Counted from the first letter of the stretch, positions 8,686 to 17,899 are shown. The stretch: 27,321 nt of DNA from Streptomyces sp. NRRL F-5630 (GCF_000719475.1 NZ_JOGO01000076.1:1-27321); one strand, 5' to 3'. The notes: generated by a model not told the origin, from the sequence alone. Made by a program: numbers and translations.

Positions 8686-9026
8686 ATTTCCTGCGGAGCG
8701 GACCCCCGCCCACCGCACGTACCCGCGAGGTCCGCCGGTTGCTCACCCGGCGGCGCCGTCCGCACACGTCCCGTACTCGCCAGTACCCCCGGTGTGTCTC
8801 CGGCGGATGACGTAGGGAAAGATGATCGATCAAAACGGTGGGAAACGTCACCCTGCTCTTCCGCAACCGGAGGGGAGGCGGCAGGATGGCAAGGCTGCTC
8901 GACGGCACTCAGTGCCGCCAATAGGGCCAATGGTCGGCCCCGAGTGCACTTTCCTCGTCCAAATGGGGGAAGGTAGACACAGTCAGGGCACCTCGAAGAA
9001 GAGGCACTACGTCGGTGAGGGATGAC
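8686..9026 (+). promoter_or_regulatory. citrate synthase upstream region with three palindromic elements
   Basis: This 341-base gap holds no convincing gene and is less GC-rich than its surroundings. It contains TGATCGATCA (8823-8832, perfect 10-base palindrome), GGGAAACGTC nearby, CGGCACT-C-AGTGCCG (8903-8917, perfect 7-base arms) and a near-direct repeat of GGCCAAT around 8916-8933. A possible -10 element TAGACA lies in GGTAGACAC about 50 bases before the start codon; no good -35 pairs with it. These are candidate regulator sites for citA, but no specific regulator can be named from sequence. Confidence 0.45.
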
Positions 9027-10325
<1,299 letters not shown>

Positions 10326-10349
10326 CCCTCCCGCTGTCGGTCGCGCGCG

Positions 10350-10385
10350 GCAGAGGGCCCCGTCCGCACGGACGGGGCCCTCTGC
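10350..10385 (+). terminator. terminator of citrate synthase
   Basis: A perfect 16-bp stem (GCAGAGGGCCCCGTCC paired with its complement) closes a four-base GCAC loop, 24 bases after the stop codon. It lacks a T-run, which is usual for actinobacterial terminators. Confidence 0.9.
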
Positions 10386-10388
10386 ATG

Positions 10389-10427
10389 CAGCCCGTCCGG
10401 CGCTTGAGGACACCGCGCGAAGCGCGA
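10389..10427. repeat. copy of a recurrent Streptomyces intergenic element
   Basis: The sequence CAGCCCGTCCGGCGCTTGAG (10389-10408) and the following GAC match from memory a short motif found in many intergenic regions of Streptomyces genomes, often just downstream of terminators. It is followed by a small hairpin CGCGC-GAA-GCGCG (10414-10426). The motif is seen directly; its genome-wide recurrence is recalled knowledge, not something this window proves. Confidence 0.45.
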
Positions 10428-10476
10428 AAGCCCCGCGCACCGAGGCGCACCCCCTCCGGCCGCCCGCGCCAAGCGA

Positions 10477-10525
10477 AAGGCGCCCCTCCGCCAGTCCCCC
10501 CACGGGCTGACGGTCGGGGCGCCTT
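10477..10525. terminator. possible second hairpin downstream of citA
   Basis: AAGGCGCCCC (10477-10486) pairs perfectly with GGGGCGCCTT (10516-10525) across a 29-base loop. It may be a back-up terminator or part of the intergenic repeat. The stretch 10526-10760 shows no coding frame with the expected codon bias. Confidence 0.4.
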
Positions 10526-10765
10526 CCTGTGCCCCGGGATCGGATTCCCCCCACGGGATCCGGCCGGGCGTTCAGGTGGTGCCGCGGTCCGCCGGGACGC
10601 GTACGCGCGGGAGGGCCGCTCAAGCTCCCCGGCCGCACGTCGTCCCGGCCTTCGCTGCGAGGAAAGTCCCCCAAGACATTCCCCGCTGCCGGCCGACGCC
10701 CCCCAAGACGTCTCCCGGCATGGTGTGAGACCTCCGAACCAGGCAGACGGTTACCCATGAAACGT

Positions 10766-10781
10766 TGTGATCTGCGTCACG
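10766..10781. promoter_or_regulatory. Crp/Fnr-like palindrome
   Basis: TGTGATCTGCGTCACG matches the Crp half-site pattern TGTGA-N6-TCAC(A/G). It lies in a non-coding stretch 28 bases before a strong hairpin and about 80 bases beyond the stop codon of copA. No gene start lies close downstream on either strand, so its role is unclear. It could serve a small RNA or be an orphan site. Confidence 0.35.
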
Positions 10782-10808
10782 ACGTCCTGACCAGCGCGTC
10801 CTGAACCG

Positions 10809-10841
10809 CGCTGAGCCCGGACGGAGTGTCCGGGCTCAGCG
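10809..10841. terminator. terminator of the copper operon (possibly bidirectional)
   Basis: A perfect 14-bp stem CGCTGAGCCCGGAC with a five-base GGAGT loop lies 17 bases beyond the copA stop codon on the minus strand. The symmetric stem can also end a plus-strand transcript coming from the 10740-10800 region. Confidence 0.88.
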
Positions 10842-10858
10842 TAAGGGGCTTGCGGGGG

Positions 10859-13156
10859 CTATGTGAAGGTCCTGAGGCGAAGACTGTTCGTGACGACGAA
10901 GACGGACGAGAAGGCCATCGCGGCACCCGCGATCATCGGGTTGAGCAGCCCGGCCGCCGCGAGCGGGATCGCCGCCACGTTGTAGCCGAACGCCCAGAAG
11001 AGGTTGCCCTTGATGATCCGGAGCGTCCGTCGCGAGAGGCGGATCGCGTCGGCGGCGACCCGCAGGTCGCCCCGCACGAGCGTGAGGTCTCCCGCCTCGA
11101 TGGCCGCGTCCGTCCCCGTACCCATCGCGAGCCCCAGATCGGCGGTCGCGAGCGCGGCAGCGTCGTTGACGCCGTCGCCGACCATCGCGACCGTGCGCCC
11201 GCTCTCCTGGAGCCGGCGCACCTCGGCCGCCTTGTCCCGGGGCAGGACCTCGGCGACGACCTCGTCGACGCCGATCTCCCGTCCCACGGCCTCCGCGACC
11301 GCCCGGTTGTCCCCGGTGAGCAGGACGGGCCGCAGGCCGAGGCCGCGCAGCTCCCGCACCGCCTCCGCGCTCGACTCCTTCACGGCGTCGGCGACGGCGA
11401 GCAGCCCCCGCACCCCCCCGTCCCACGCGACGAACACCGCCGTCGCGCCGTCCGCCTCCGCCGCCGTCTTCGCGCGCGTCAGCTCCTCCGGGACGGGGAG
11501 CCCGTCGAGCAGGGCGCCGCGTCCGACCCGTACCTCCAGGCCCTCCACGGTGCCCCGCACCCCGAGCCCCGGCTCGTTGGCGAAGGCGCTCACCGCCGGG
11601 AGCGTCCCGACGCGCTCCTCGGCGCCCTCGGCGAGCGCGCGGGCCACCGGGTGCTCCGAGGCGTGCTCGACCGCGCCCGCGAGGCGCAGGACGTCCTTCT
11701 CGTCCGTGTCCCCGGCCGCGACGACCGTGCGCAGCCTCATGCGGCCCGTCGTCACCGTGCCCGTCTTGTCGAGCACGACCGTGTCCACGCGCCGCGTCGA
11801 CTCCAGGACCTCGGGGCCCTTGATGAGGATGCCGAGCTGGGCGCCCCTGCCCGTGCCGACCAGGAGGGCCGTCGGGGTCGCGAGGCCGAGCGCGCACGGG
11901 CACGCGATGATCAGGACCGCGACGGCGGCCGTGAAGGCGGCCGTCACGTCGTCCGTGGCGAGCAGCCACCCCACCAGCGTCCCGAGCGCGATGACGAGCA
12001 CGACGGGCACGAAGATCCCCGAGACGCGGTCCGCGAGCCGCTGGACCTGGGCCTTCCCGTTCTGCGCGTCCTCCACGAGCCGCGCCATGCGCGCGAGCTG
12101 GGTGTCCGCGCCGACGCGCCCCGCCTGGACGACGAGCCGCCCCGAGACGTTGACCGTCGCCCCGGTGACCGCGTCCCCCGGGCCGACGTCCACGGGCGCC
12201 GACTCGCCCGTCAGCATCGAGACGTCCAGCGCCGAGGTCCCCTCGGTCACCGTGCCGTCCGTCGCGACCTTCTCACCGGGCCGTACGACGAAGCGGTCGC
12301 CGACGCGCAGCGAGCCCACCGGGACCCGTACCTCCCGGCCGTCCCGCAGGACGGCCACGTCCTTCGCGCCCAGTTCGAGCAGCGCGCGCAGGGCCGCTCC
12401 CGCGCTCCGCTTCGAGCGCGCCTCCAGGTAGCGCCCGAGCAGCAGGAAGACGATGACGCCCGCGGCCACTTCCAGGTAGATCGCGGAGGTGCCCTGGTGC
12501 GGGTCCACCGTCAGGTCGAAGCCGTGCCGCATGTGCGGCATCCCCGCGTCGCCGAGGAAGAGCGCCCACAGCGACCAGCCGAAGGCGGCGAGCGTGCCGA
12601 TCGACACGAGGGTGTCCATCGTCGCCGCCCCGTGCCGCAGGTTCGTCCAGGTGGCGCGGTGGAAGGGCCACCCGCCCCACACCACGACCGGCGCGGCGAG
12701 CGTCAGCGAGAGCCACTGCCAGTGGTCGAACTGGAGCGGCGGGGCCATCGCGAGCACGACGACAGGGAGCGCGAGGGCGAAGGAGACCAGGAGGCGCTGC
12801 CGGAGGTCGGCGAGCCGGGAGTCCGCCGGGGGCTCCGGGGGCTCGGCGTCCGGCTCCGGGTCGGGCTCGGGGGGCAGGACCGGCTCCGCCGTGTACCCCG
12901 TTCTCACGACCGTCGCGACGAGGTCGTCGACGCCCACCCCCTCGGCGTAGCTGACCTTCGCCTTCTCGGTCGCGTAGTTGACGGAGGCGGAGACGCCCTC
13001 CATCCGGTTGAGCTTCTTCTCGATCCTGGCCGCGCAGGCGGCGCACGTCATCCCGCCCACGGCCAGCTCGATCTGAGCGGGCTCGGCGGCGGACGCGGAA
13101 TCGGCTCCGGTCCTCGCTATGCCCGCCTCCTGCTTGTCCTGAAGCGGCGTGCTCAT
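10859..13156 (-). CDS. copA: copper-exporting P-type ATPase
   Basis: A 765-residue P1B-type ATPase in the inner membrane exporting Cu(I) at the cost of ATP. Order of parts: an N-terminal heavy-metal-associated domain with GMTCAAC (Cys38, Cys41), a Pro/Glu-rich linker (93-112), membrane helices, the actuator motif TGES (316-319), the CPC transport motif (419-421), the phosphorylation motif DKTGT with D463, the SEHP motif (500-503), GDGVND (660-665), and final helices with the YN and MAFSS metal-binding motifs of Cu(I) pumps. Length is normal. The start has GGAGG 8 bases upstream. It lies 97 bases after copZ on the same strand, downstream of a CsoR-type operator, so it is expected to be induced by copper. 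Confidence 0.96.
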   Translation of the reverse strand: MSTPLQDKQEAGIARTGADSASAAEPAQIELAVGGMTCAACAARIEKKLNRMEGVSASVNYATEKAKVSYAEGVGVDDLVATVVRTGYTAEPVLPPEPDPEPDAEPPEPPADSRLADLRQRLLVSFALALPVVVLAMAPPLQFDHWQWLSLTLAAPVVVWGGWPFHRATWTNLRHGAATMDTLVSIGTLAAFGWSLWALFLGDAGMPHMRHGFDLTVDPHQGTSAIYLEVAAGVIVFLLLGRYLEARSKRSAGAALRALLELGAKDVAVLRDGREVRVPVGSLRVGDRFVVRPGEKVATDGTVTEGTSALDVSMLTGESAPVDVGPGDAVTGATVNVSGRLVVQAGRVGADTQLARMARLVEDAQNGKAQVQRLADRVSGIFVPVVLVIALGTLVGWLLATDDVTAAFTAAVAVLIIACPCALGLATPTALLVGTGRGAQLGILIKGPEVLESTRRVDTVVLDKTGTVTTGRMRLRTVVAAGDTDEKDVLRLAGAVEHASEHPVARALAEGAEERVGTLPAVSAFANEPGLGVRGTVEGLEVRVGRGALLDGLPVPEELTRAKTAAEADGATAVFVAWDGGVRGLLAVADAVKESSAEAVRELRGLGLRPVLLTGDNRAVAEAVGREIGVDEVVAEVLPRDKAAEVRRLQESGRTVAMVGDGVNDAAALATADLGLAMGTGTDAAIEAGDLTLVRGDLRVAADAIRLSRRTLRIIKGNLFWAFGYNVAAIPLAAAGLLNPMIAGAAMAFSSVFVVTNSLRLRTFT

Positions 13157-13212
13157 GTCGGTGGCCTCCGGTCGTACGGGTACGGGGTAGGGGTATGGGA
13201 GGCGGGACGGTA

Positions 13213-13240
13213 CGCGGCGCGGGGGCGTCCCCGCGCCGCG
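13213..13240 (-). terminator. hairpin between copZ and copA
   Basis: A perfect 12-bp stem, CGCGGCGCGGGG and its complement around the loop GCGT, lies 13 bases after the copZ stop codon and 56 bases before the copA start. It may stop part of the transcripts or protect the copZ 3' end, giving more chaperone than pump. Confidence 0.65.
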
Positions 13241-13253
13241 CGGGCCGCCGCCG

Positions 13254-13481
13254 TCAGACGGTGCCCGCCAGCTCGTACCCCGCCTCGTCCACGGCGGCGC
13301 GGACCGCGGCCTCGTCGAGCGGGGCCGTCGAGACGACGGTGACCTCGCCGTTCGCCGCCGAGGCGCGCACCTCGGTGACCTCGGGAAGCTCGGTCAGCTC
13401 GGCGCTCACCGCGCCCTCGCAGTGGCCGCAGGACATGCCGCTGACCTTGTACGTGGTGGTGACGGCTGTGTCGGTCGCCAT
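13254..13481 (-). CDS. copZ: copper chaperone (heavy-metal-associated domain protein)
   Basis: A 75-residue cytoplasmic metallochaperone of the Atx1/CopZ type, a single heavy-metal-associated domain. The metal site is in [16 protein letters not shown] (Cys18, Cys21), and the remaining sequence follows the beta-alpha-beta pattern ending in VDEAGYEL. It binds Cu(I) and hands it to the pump CopA encoded just downstream. The start has GAGGAG about 6 bases upstream. The leader from the predicted promoter is about 107 bases. The His before the second Cys (CGHC) is common in actinobacterial copper chaperones. Confidence 0.95.
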   Translation of the reverse strand: MATDTAVTTTYKVSGMSCGHCEGAVSAELTELPEVTEVRASAANGEVTVVSTAPLDEAAVRAAVDEAGYELAGTV

Positions 13482-13595
13482 AGCGTTCTCCTCTTCGTGG
13501 GCCGCGTTCCTGGGGGCGCGGGGGACGGCTGGGGGGTGCGGTACGGCGGGCGTACCGTGACGGGAGGGTCCCGGGGGACTCCCGGCAGGATCACC

Positions 13596-13624
13596 ACTGT
13601 ATACCCCTAGGGGGTATGAGTCCA
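13596..13624 (-). promoter_or_regulatory. copZ-copA promoter with a CsoR-type operator in the spacer
   Basis: On the minus strand, TGGACT (13624-13619) and TACAGT (13601-13596) form a -35/-10 pair with a 17-base spacer. That spacer region holds ATACCCC-TAG-GGGGTAT (13601-13617), a perfect 7-base inverted repeat. It matches the known CsoR operator pattern of actinobacteria (TAC4 and G4TA arms). Placement between -35 and -10 predicts direct blocking of RNA polymerase and release on Cu(I) binding. The csoR gene is not in this window. Confidence 0.85.
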
Positions 13625-14551
13625 GGTGGGGTCGCGGCGGGTCATCGCCCGCCCCCAGGCGAGGGCGAGGGCCGTGATCAGGGCGAACCCCAGGACGGTG
13701 AAGAGCGTGTAGTAGTGGCGCTGCTCGCTCGTCGCGTCCACGAGGACGTCGCGCGTCGACGCCGAGCCCCGTACCGGCCTCCCCGTCACCCGCTCCGTGA
13801 GCCACAGCGCGATCCCGTGCACCGAGTCCCACAGCGCGTGCAGCGCCGAGACGCCGAGGTAGGCGACGGGCACCGCGAGGCTGAGCCGGTAGCGGCCGTC
13901 CGGACCGCGGTGCGCGAGCAGTACGGCGCCCGCGAGCGCGGTCCACAGGCCGTGCCCGAAGGGGGCGAGCACCGCGCGCAGGATCTCCGTCTGGAGCAGC
14001 GCGCGCAGGTCGATGCCGCCGAAGGAGAGCGCGGCGTTGAACGCGTACCCCGAGGTCTCGAACGCCGCGAAGCCGAAGCCGACGGCGCCGCCGAGCACGG
14101 CGCCCGCGCGCGCCCCGTACAGCCAGTGCGACCTCCGCACGAGCCACGCGAGCAGGAGCAGCTTCACGGCCTCCTCGATGAGCCCGACCGCCGCGTACAC
14201 CCGCACCGACGGATGGAGCAGGAAGTACTCCGCGAGCGAGGAGCCGAGCACGCCGAGGACGCCGCCGGAGACGAAACAGCTCAGCAGCGGGTGCAGCCCG
14301 AGCCCCTCGCCGTGCCGCTCGTACGCCCACAGCGCGAAGGTCACCGGGACGAGGAAGCTGCCGAGCAGGATCAGCGTCGGCAGCAGCGCCGTGTTCTTCG
14401 TCAGGTACGTGACCCCGGCCGTCAGCGCCCACAGCACGGCCCCGATCCACAGCCAGTGCCGCCACAACCCCGGCCGGATGCCCGTCTCCGGACTTTCCGC
14501 GTGCTCGGGGACGGGGCCCGGCGCGGGCGGCGGGGCGGACGGGGTGGACAC
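13607..14551 (-). CDS. PrsW-family intramembrane metalloprotease
   Basis: A 314-residue polytopic membrane protein of the CAAX-protease-related PrsW family. The family motifs are present in order: EEAVK (126-130), FAAFE (161-165), the APFGHGLW segment with H200, and ALHALWDS with H238 and D242. About eight hydrophobic segments follow a Pro-rich cytosolic N-terminus of about 25 residues. The characterised PrsW of Bacillus cleaves an anti-sigma factor; the substrate here is unknown. The GTG start has GGAG 8 bases upstream. The last codons and TAG stop lie inside the CsoR-type operator of the next gene. Read-through could therefore couple it weakly to copper genes, but no functional link is shown. 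Confidence 0.87.
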   Translation of the reverse strand: MSTPSAPPPAPGPVPEHAESPETGIRPGLWRHWLWIGAVLWALTAGVTYLTKNTALLPTLILLGSFLVPVTFALWAYERHGEGLGLHPLLSCFVSGGVLGVLGSSLAEYFLLHPSVRVYAAVGLIEEAVKLLLLAWLVRRSHWLYGARAGAVLGGAVGFGFAAFETSGYAFNAALSFGGIDLRALLQTEILRAVLAPFGHGLWTALAGAVLLAHRGPDGRYRLSLAVPVAYLGVSALHALWDSVHGIALWLTERVTGRPVRGSASTRDVLVDATSEQRHYYTLFTVLGFALITALALAWGRAMTRRDPTWTHTP

Positions 14552-14973
14552 GGTGGGGACTCCGGGCGGGGGACAGGAGTGAGGTGGCCGTTCACCTTAA
14601 AACCGCCCCGGCACCGCCCCGGCGGACGCCGCGCCGTGGCCTCGGCGACAGGCGCCCCGCGACATGGCCGGGCCCGGACCGCCCCCCAGCGGTCCGGGCC
14701 CCGCGTGATCCTCCCCGGAGTTCCCCCGGCCGGGGAGCGGATCGCTCGCGGGGCACGACGCTGTCATGCCAGGCGGGGGGCGGTCTTGGAGAAACCCGCA
14801 GCACGCTCCCGACGCGCCGGTCGCACCCCGGCCCGTACGGGGAGGCGCGCGCGCCCTGGCGCCGGCACGGGGAAGCGTCGCGCGCCTCCGGCCGCCTTGC
14901 GGGCTTCCTCTGGCGGCTCCTCAGGGGAAGCCCCGCGCCGCGAAGGCCCCACGCCTCCGACGGAGCCGCCCCG
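14552..14973. other. gene-free stretch with two hairpins
   Basis: This 422-base region between the PrsW gene and the AraC gene shows no frame with proper codon bias. It contains a 12-bp stem (GGCCCGGACCGC and complement, 14671-14682 with 14689-14700, loop CCCCCA), a likely bidirectional terminator. Nearer the AraC gene is GGGCTTCC paired with GGAAGCCC (14901-14908 and 14926-14933), a weaker terminator for that operon. An AT-rich patch CACCTTAAAAC near 14593-14603 could hold a -10 element for the PrsW gene; no -35 is clear. Confidence 0.6.
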
Positions 14974-15807
14974 TCACAGCAGCAGACTCGTCACCGCCCC
15001 GCCCAGCCGGTCGTCCGCCCCCGGCGAGGCCACCGCCGCCCGCGCCGCCGTGAAGGCCCCCGGGGTCCGGCCCGTCATCGCGTGGAACTCCCCGCTCAGA
15101 TGGGCCTGGTCGTAGAAGCCGCACCGCGCCGCCGTCTCCGCCTGGCTCAGCCCGGAGGTCAGCAGCCGCACCGCGCGCTGGAGTCGTACGACCCGCGCCG
15201 CCTCCTTCGGCGTCAGCCCGACCTGCTCGCGGAAGCGGCTCTGCACCTGCCGCTCGCTCCACCCCACCTCCGCCGCGAGCCGCCGCACCGGCACCCCGCC
15301 CCCGCTCCGCTCCAGGAACCGCCACGCGTACTCGACCCGGGGCGACCACGCGGGGCCCGCGTCCAGCCACGCCGAGAGGGTCCGGTCGAGCAGCGCGAAC
15401 CGCGCCCGCCAGTGCGGCAACTCCTCCAGCGCCTCGGCGAGCCGCAGCCACCGCTCCCCGCCGGGCAGCGCGCCCGGGTCCGTGCAGCGCCGCGCCAGCG
15501 TGTGCTGCTCGACCCCTAGCAGCCGGAACGCCACCCACGGCGTCACCAGGATCTCGATCCCGGCGCCCGCCCCCAGGTGCTCGCCCACGGCGGGCAGCGT
15601 CGTGAGCCCGCCGATCAGCGAGACGAGTGTCGTCGTCTCCTGACCGGGCCCGCTGACCCGTACCGGCGCCCCGAAACCGAGCACCAGCGTCACCGCGCCC
15701 ACCGGGACTTCGAGGCGCGGGCGCGCCACGGTCAGCCGGTACCCGTGGTAGCGCAGGACACCCGGGCGCAGGCGGGGGTGGGGGAGCGCCGCCGCGTCGG
15801 CCCGCAC
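14974..15807 (-). CDS. AraC-family transcriptional regulator
   Basis: A 277-residue regulator. The C-terminal third carries the paired helix-turn-helix of the AraC/XylS family: first helix pair at 174-196 (VRRLAAEVGWSERQVQSRF) and second at 221-245 (SQAETAARCGFYDQAHLSGEF), followed by the conserved MTGRTPGAF. The N-terminal part is a likely cupin-type effector domain (VGAVTLVLGFG). The GTG start at 15807 lies 3 bases after the stop of the IolE-like gene, with no clear ribosome site, so translation is probably coupled. Being in one operon with an inositol gene and next to divergent iolC-iolB-iolD-mmsA, it is the likely local regulator. In Streptomyces coelicolor a GntR-type repressor is reported for inositol genes, so an AraC-type control would be different. 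Confidence 0.88.
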   Translation of the reverse strand: MRADAAALPHPRLRPGVLRYHGYRLTVARPRLEVPVGAVTLVLGFGAPVRVSGPGQETTTLVSLIGGLTTLPAVGEHLGAGAGIEILVTPWVAFRLLGVEQHTLARRCTDPGALPGGERWLRLAEALEELPHWRARFALLDRTLSAWLDAGPAWSPRVEYAWRFLERSGGGVPVRRLAAEVGWSERQVQSRFREQVGLTPKEAARVVRLQRAVRLLTSGLSQAETAARCGFYDQAHLSGEFHAMTGRTPGAFTAARAAVASPGADDRLGGAVTSLLL

Positions 15808-15810
15808 GGC

Positions 15811-16734
15811 TCAGGCCCCGCAGGAGCGCAGGAAGGACCGCGTGCGCGCGGCGACGGGGAGCGGGCGCTCCGGCGGGCACGGGTACATGTCCTGCTCGAC
15901 GATCGCGAAGAGGTCCACGCCGAGGCCCTGCGCGGCGGCGAGCACCGGTTCGAGCGCCGGAACCCCGGTCGGCGGCTCGCACATGACGCCGCGTGCGACG
16001 GCGGGACCGAAGGGCAGGTCCTCCGCCCGCACCCGCGCGAGCACGGCCGGGTCGACCTGCTTGAGGTGCAGGTAGCCGAGGCGGTCCCCGTACGTCTCGA
16101 TGAGCTTGACGCTGTCGCCGCCGCAGTACGCGTAGTGCCCCGTGTCCAGGCACAGCGAGACGAGGTCGGGGTCGGTCGCGTCGAGGAGCCGTGCCACGTC
16201 GGCCTCGCCCGCGACGTGGGTGTCCGCGTGCGGGTGGACGACGACCCGGAGCCCGTACCGCTCCCGTACCTCGTGCGCGAGCCGCTCCGTCTGCCGCGCC
16301 AGGTCGTGCCACTGCGCCGCCGTCAGCTCCCGGTCCTCCAGGACCTCGCCCGTCTTGTCGTCGCGCCAGAAGGCCGGGATCACGACGAGGTGTTCCGCGC
16401 CGCTCGCCCGCGCGAGCGAGGCGACGCGCGCGACCTGACGCCACGTGTCCTCCCACACGGCGGGCCCCCGGTGCAGCCCGGTGAAGACCGTCCCGGCCGA
16501 GACCTTCAGGCCGCGCCGCGCGGTCTCCGCCGCGAGCCGGCGCGGATCGGTGGGCAGGTACCCGTACGGACCCAGCTCGATCCACTCGTACCCGGCCCGC
16601 GCCACCTCGTCGAGGAAACGCGGCCAGGGCACCTGGAGGGGGTCGTCGGGGAACCAGACCCCCCAGGAGTCGGGCGCGGAACCGACACGGATACGGGACA
16701 GCGGGGACACCGGGGGCTGCGGGACCGGGGACAT
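15811..16734 (-). CDS. iolE: IolE-like inosose dehydratase / TIM-barrel isomerase
   Basis: A 307-residue xylose-isomerase-like TIM barrel. IolE-type features are visible: RVGSAPDSWGVW at the first strand (16-27), ELGPYGYLPTD (53-63), VVVHPHADTH (164-173), CLDTGHYAYCGGD (195-207), YLHLKQVDP (221-229) and the final IVEQD (278-282). Likely metal ligands are D197, H200, H223 and E280. IolE converts scyllo-inosose (2-keto-myo-inositol) into the cyclic dione that IolD then hydrolyses. It is divergent from iolC with a 127-base promoter region. The ATG at 16734 was chosen by homology; GGAG lies only 2 bases upstream, so a nearby GTG (16737) is also possible. Broader 'sugar isomerase' is the safe fallback. 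Confidence 0.78.
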   Translation of the reverse strand: MSPVPQPPVSPLSRIRVGSAPDSWGVWFPDDPLQVPWPRFLDEVARAGYEWIELGPYGYLPTDPRRLAAETARRGLKVSAGTVFTGLHRGPAVWEDTWRQVARVASLARASGAEHLVVIPAFWRDDKTGEVLEDRELTAAQWHDLARQTERLAHEVRERYGLRVVVHPHADTHVAGEADVARLLDATDPDLVSLCLDTGHYAYCGGDSVKLIETYGDRLGYLHLKQVDPAVLARVRAEDLPFGPAVARGVMCEPPTGVPALEPVLAAAQGLGVDLFAIVEQDMYPCPPERPLPVAARTRSFLRSCGA

Positions 16735-16763
16735 CACTCCACGATCAGGAAGGCGGGACAGGG

Positions 16764-16835
16764 TGTCAACCAGCGAGGACCGGCCAGGAGAGGGGCGGAG
16801 GCCGTGTTGACAGGGGTCGGGGCGGCTTCCAGGCT
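16764..16835. promoter_or_regulatory. divergent iol promoters with inverted GTTGACA elements
   Basis: TGTCAAC (16764-16770) and GTTGACA (16806-16812) form a perfect 7-base inverted repeat 35 bases apart. Each half contains an ideal -35 hexamer TTGACA pointing outward: the right one to iolC, with CAGGCT (16830-16835) 17 bases on, and the left one to the IolE-like gene, with a poor -10. The repeated GTTGACA could be a regulator half-site as well as a -35 element. The weak -10 sequences suggest that an activator is needed, which fits the nearby AraC gene. Confidence 0.55.
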
Positions 16836-16861
16836 GAGATCCCGTACCGCCGGAGGCGCGC

Positions 16862-17899
16862 ATGGCCAAAGGACAGCATCCGTACGAGCCCCCGTCCGGG
16901 TCCCCGGCGGGCCCGGCCTCGCACGGCGCCCCCGCCGGGCCGCCCCCGCCCCTCGACGTCCTCACCATCGGCCGTACGGGCGTCGACCTCTACCCCCTCG
17001 AATCGGGCGTGCCGCTCGCGCGCGTCGAGCGGTTCGGGAAGTTCCTCGGCGGCTCGGCGACCAACGTGGCCGTCGCCGCCGCCCGGCTCGGACTGCGGGC
17101 CGCCGTCATCACCCGCACCGGCGCGGACCCCTTCGGGACCTTCGTACGCGAGGAACTGCGCGCCCTCGGCGTGGAGACCTCGTACGTCCGGGAGGTCCCC
17201 GGGCTCCCCACCCCCGTCACCTTCTGCGAACTGCACCCGCCCGACGACTTCCCGCTCCTCTTCTACCGCCGCCCCAAAGCCCCCGACCTGGAGATCCGCG
17301 CGGACGAGCTGGACGGCGAGGCGATCAGGGGCGCGCGGGTCTTCTGGACGACGGGGACGGGGCTGTGCGCCGAGCCGAGCCGTGCGGCGACGCTCGGGGC
17401 GCTCGCCGAGCGGCACGCGGCGGCGCCCGGCGCGCTCACCGTCTTCGACCTCGACTGGCGGCCGGTGTTCTGGGAGAGCCGCGCCGAGGCCCGCCCCGCC
17501 TACGCGCGGGCGCTGCGGCACGCGAGCGTCGCGGTCGGGAACCTGACGGAGTGCGAGGTCGCGACGGGCGCGAGGACGCCGCGCGCCTGCGCGGACGCGC
17601 TGCTCGAAGCGGGCGTCACGCTCGCGGTCGTGAAGCAGGGCCCGGACGGGGTGCTCGCCGCCCACCGCGACGGCACGATCGTCGAGGTCGCGCCGCTCCC
17701 CGTGGAGGTCGTCAACGGGCTCGGCGCGGGCGACGCCTTCGGCGGGGCGCTGTGCGAGGGGCTGCTCGCGGGCCGCCCGCTCGCCGAGACGATCCGCTTC
17801 GCGAACGCGGCGGGGGCGATCGTGGCGGGCCGCCTGGAGTGCTCGACGGCGATGCCGTTCCCGTACGAGGTCAGGGAGGCGCTCGCGGCGGCGGGGTGA
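16862..17899 (+). CDS. iolC: 5-dehydro-2-deoxygluconokinase
   Basis: A 345-residue PfkB-family sugar kinase phosphorylating 2-deoxy-5-keto-gluconate (DKG) to DKGP in myo-inositol catabolism. The family signatures are clear: FGKFLGGSATNVAVAAARLG (58-77) near the N-terminus and NGLGAGDAFGGAL (285-297) with the catalytic base D291. FDLDWRPVFW (195-204) is typical of IolC. The first 30 residues are a Pro-rich, probably disordered addition. The ATG has GGAGG 5 bases upstream. It is the first gene of the rightward arm; context with iolB, iolD and mmsA supports IolC over other PfkB kinases. Confidence 0.92.
   Translation: MAKGQHPYEPPSGSPAGPASHGAPAGPPPPLDVLTIGRTGVDLYPLESGVPLARVERFGKFLGGSATNVAVAAARLGLRAAVITRTGADPFGTFVREELRALGVETSYVREVPGLPTPVTFCELHPPDDFPLLFYRRPKAPDLEIRADELDGEAIRGARVFWTTGTGLCAEPSRAATLGALAERHAAAPGALTVFDLDWRPVFWESRAEARPAYARALRHASVAVGNLTECEVATGARTPRACADALLEAGVTLAVVKQGPDGVLAAHRDGTIVEVAPLPVEVVNGLGAGDAFGGALCEGLLAGRPLAETIRFANAAGAIVAGRLECSTAMPFPYEVREALAAAG

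Noticed and set aside
6106..8718. Minus-strand frame of 870 codons
   Set aside because: Antisense to the RecD2-like helicase, whose motifs on the plus strand are unmistakable; the Arg/Ala/Val-rich product has no domain.
10386..10760. 124-codon frame downstream of citA
   Set aside because: It runs through a terminator-proximal repeat and hairpins, with poor third-position GC and no motif.
10826..13342. Plus-strand frame of 838 codons
   Set aside because: Antisense shadow of copA with low-complexity Arg/Pro/His-rich translation.
14584..15519. Plus-strand frames opposite the AraC gene
   Set aside because: Arg/Pro-rich shadows; the minus strand encodes a clear AraC DNA-binding domain.
16735..16968. 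Longer start for the IolE-like gene
   Set aside because: It would run through the divergent promoter region and the start of iolC.
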